From Geminicoccaceae bacterium (lineage in GTDB: Bacteria; Pseudomonadota; Alphaproteobacteria; Geminicoccales; Geminicoccaceae), in assembly GCA_030824835.1 (NCBI GenBank), contig JAPJRA010000003.1:1-25167 (forward strand): a DNA stretch of 25,167 bases. The letters run 5' to 3'. Below the pieces are notes generated by a model. That model saw nothing but the letters and a program-made list of their open reading frames with translations, was not told where the DNA came from and searched no databases. Below, in pieces: positions 24,248 to 25,167 of the stretch. Numbering within the stretch: position 1 is the stretch's first letter; each line of letters begins with the position of its first letter. Position numbers and translations under genes: made by a program.

Positions 24248-25015
24248 ATGAGTGGTGGGGCGAGCTATCCCAGCTTGAAGGGACGGTCCGTGTTGGTCAG
24301 TGGTGGCGGATCGGGAATCGGTGCCCAGATCGTGCGCCGGTTTTGTGAGCAGGGCTGCAAGGTCGCATTTCTCGACATCGATCGTGGCGGCAGCGAGGCG
24401 CTGCTCGATGTGTTGGCGGGCGAAGGGCTGACTGCGCCGCTGTTCCTGCCGTGCGACTTGCGCGACTTCGGCGACCTGCGCGAGGCCATCCGTCAGGCTG
24501 GCGAGGTCAACGGGCCGATCACGGTCCTGGTCAACAACGCCGCCCGCGACGACCGCCATGCCTTCGACACCGTCACCCCTGAGTTCTGGGACGAGCGTTT
24601 CGCCGTCAATCTCAAGCATCAGTTTTTCGCGGCCCAGGCCGTCTATCCGATGATGAAGCAGGCCGGGGGCGGCTCCGTCATCAACATGGGGTCGACGTCG
24701 TGGATGGTGGGGCAGGGCGGGATGGCTGCCTACACTGCTGCCAAGTCCGCCGTGTTGGGGCTCACCCGCTCGCTGGCACGCGATTGGGGTGCGGACAATA
24801 TCCGGGTCAACTCGCTGGCCCCGGGCTGGATCCTGACCGATCGGCAGCGGACGCTGTGGCTGACTGAGGCCGGGAAACAGGAGCTGATGACCCGGCAATG
24901 CCTCAAACGTGAGCTGGAGCCGGACGACATCGCACGCGTGGTGCTGTTCCTGGCATCCGACGACAGCGCTGCCATGACGAACCAGAGCTACATCGTCGAC
25001 GGCGGCTGGGTCTGA
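24248..25015 (+). CDS. SDR aldose dehydrogenase, XylB-like (D-xylose 1-dehydrogenase type)
   Basis: A 255-residue classical SDR. It resembles Caulobacter XylB, the NAD-dependent D-xylose 1-dehydrogenase that makes xylonolactone, in YPSLKG at the N-terminus, DDRHAFD after NNAA, FWDERFAVNLKH, and QCLKRELEPDDIA.VVLFLASDD. The cofactor motif SGGGSGIG (18-25), NNA (96-98), Ser at about 149-151 and YTAAK (162-166) are intact, so it should be active. The exact sugar (xylose, arabinose, galactose or another) is inferred, not shown. ATG 24248 has GGGAGG upstream. A possible aldose epimerase gene converges from the right, and a strong hairpin follows the stop. Confidence 0.85.
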   Translation: MSGGASYPSLKGRSVLVSGGGSGIGAQIVRRFCEQGCKVAFLDIDRGGSEALLDVLAGEGLTAPLFLPCDLRDFGDLREAIRQAGEVNGPITVLVNNAARDDRHAFDTVTPEFWDERFAVNLKHQFFAAQAVYPMMKQAGGGSVINMGSTSWMVGQGGMAAYTAAKSAVLGLTRSLARDWGADNIRVNSLAPGWILTDRQRTLWLTEAGKQELMTRQCLKRELEPDDIARVVLFLASDDSAAMTNQSYIVDGGWV

Positions 25016-25024
25016 GCCCGGCAA

Positions 25025-25056
25025 TCGACGGGCGCGGCCGCGGTGGCGCCCGTCGA
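25025..25056. terminator. 11-bp stem hairpin between convergent genes
   Basis: TCGACGGGCGC (25025-25035) and GCGCCCGTCGA (25046-25056) form a perfect stem with a 10-nt loop, 9 bp past the dehydrogenase stop and ahead of the 3' end of the opposing gene. No T-tract follows, but position and strength suit a bidirectional terminator. Confidence 0.55.
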
Positions 25057-25078
25057 CATCGGCCGAGGCGAAGAACGC

Positions 25079-25167
25079 TCAGACCGTGGGTCTGGGCGGG
25101 ACCGGCCGGAAATACATGCTGCCGCGCATTGACTCGCCGGGAGCCAGGATGTGGACTCCGGTTCCCT
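25079..25167 (-). CDS. 3' end of a gene, possibly aldose 1-epimerase
   Basis: Only the last 28 codons are in the window, entering from the right and ending at TGA (25079-25081). The visible peptide includes VHILAPGESMRGSMYFRP, which resembles the C-terminal LxPGE...Y.F strand of aldose 1-epimerases (GalM family). An epimerase next to a sugar dehydrogenase would make sense, since it speeds interconversion of sugar anomers. The fragment is too short for certainty. Confidence 0.4.
   Translation of the reverse strand, partial: GTGVHILAPGESMRGSMYFRPVPPRPTV

Noticed and set aside
1..25167. tRNA, rRNA, riboswitch or CRISPR array
   Set aside because: Scanning the intergenic stretches by eye found no cloverleaf ends, spaced direct repeats or known riboswitch cores.

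Overview
This 25 kb window is GC-rich, densely packed chromosomal DNA, most likely from an alphaproteobacterium of a Rhodospirillales-like lineage. That placement is inferred from the gene set: purM and purN lie divergent from a DUF2066 - CDP-alcohol phosphatidyltransferase - HdaA-type DnaA regulator series, which is a familiar alphaproteobacterial neighbourhood. Frequent GTG/TTG starts, many 4-bp stop/start overlaps and long antisense shadow ORFs fit a high-GC genome. I see no tRNA, rRNA, CRISPR array, integrase or intact insertion sequence.

Layout. Positions 1-2405 form a decayed segment: an IS3-family remnant with both imperfect terminal repeats still visible (163-891), an amino-acid-type solute-binding protein broken by two frameshifts (948-1737), and a small secreted protein whose signal peptide and body are out of frame (1892-2405). 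Next come a secreted radical-copper oxidase of the galactose/glyoxal oxidase type (minus strand) and a YbhN-like membrane protein (plus strand). From 5867 to 8327 a minus-strand operon carries purM, purN and a metallo-beta-lactamase-fold hydrolase. Diverging from it, 8400-12792 is a tightly overlapping series: DUF2066 protein, CDP-alcohol phosphatidyltransferase, hdaA, an SDR-fold protein lacking the catalytic Tyr/Lys, and anmK. A TPR/SPOR lipoprotein resembling TadD (plus) then faces a lone Flp-type pilin (minus). Both have CtrA-like TTAA sequences upstream.

The right half holds dusA (minus), a zeta-class GST/maleylacetoacetate isomerase (plus), and a translationally coupled minus-strand operon for a molybdopterin-binding/nucleotidyltransferase fusion, a SufS-type cysteine desulfurase and a SufU/IscU-type scaffold. 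A PqiA-domain membrane protein follows. A minus-strand prkA - DUF444 (yeaH/yhbH) pair comes next, in which DUF444 carries one in-frame amber codon and no spoVR follows. The window ends with a XylB-like sugar dehydrogenase (plus) and the 3' end of what may be an aldose 1-epimerase (minus).

Functionally the window is mostly housekeeping: purine synthesis, phospholipid synthesis, replication control, peptidoglycan recycling and tRNA modification. The parts most worth a second look are the Mo-cofactor/cysteine-desulfurase operon, the interrupted DUF444 gene, the SDR with a rewritten active site, the copper oxidase with C-terminal repeats, and the isolated pilin with possible CtrA control.
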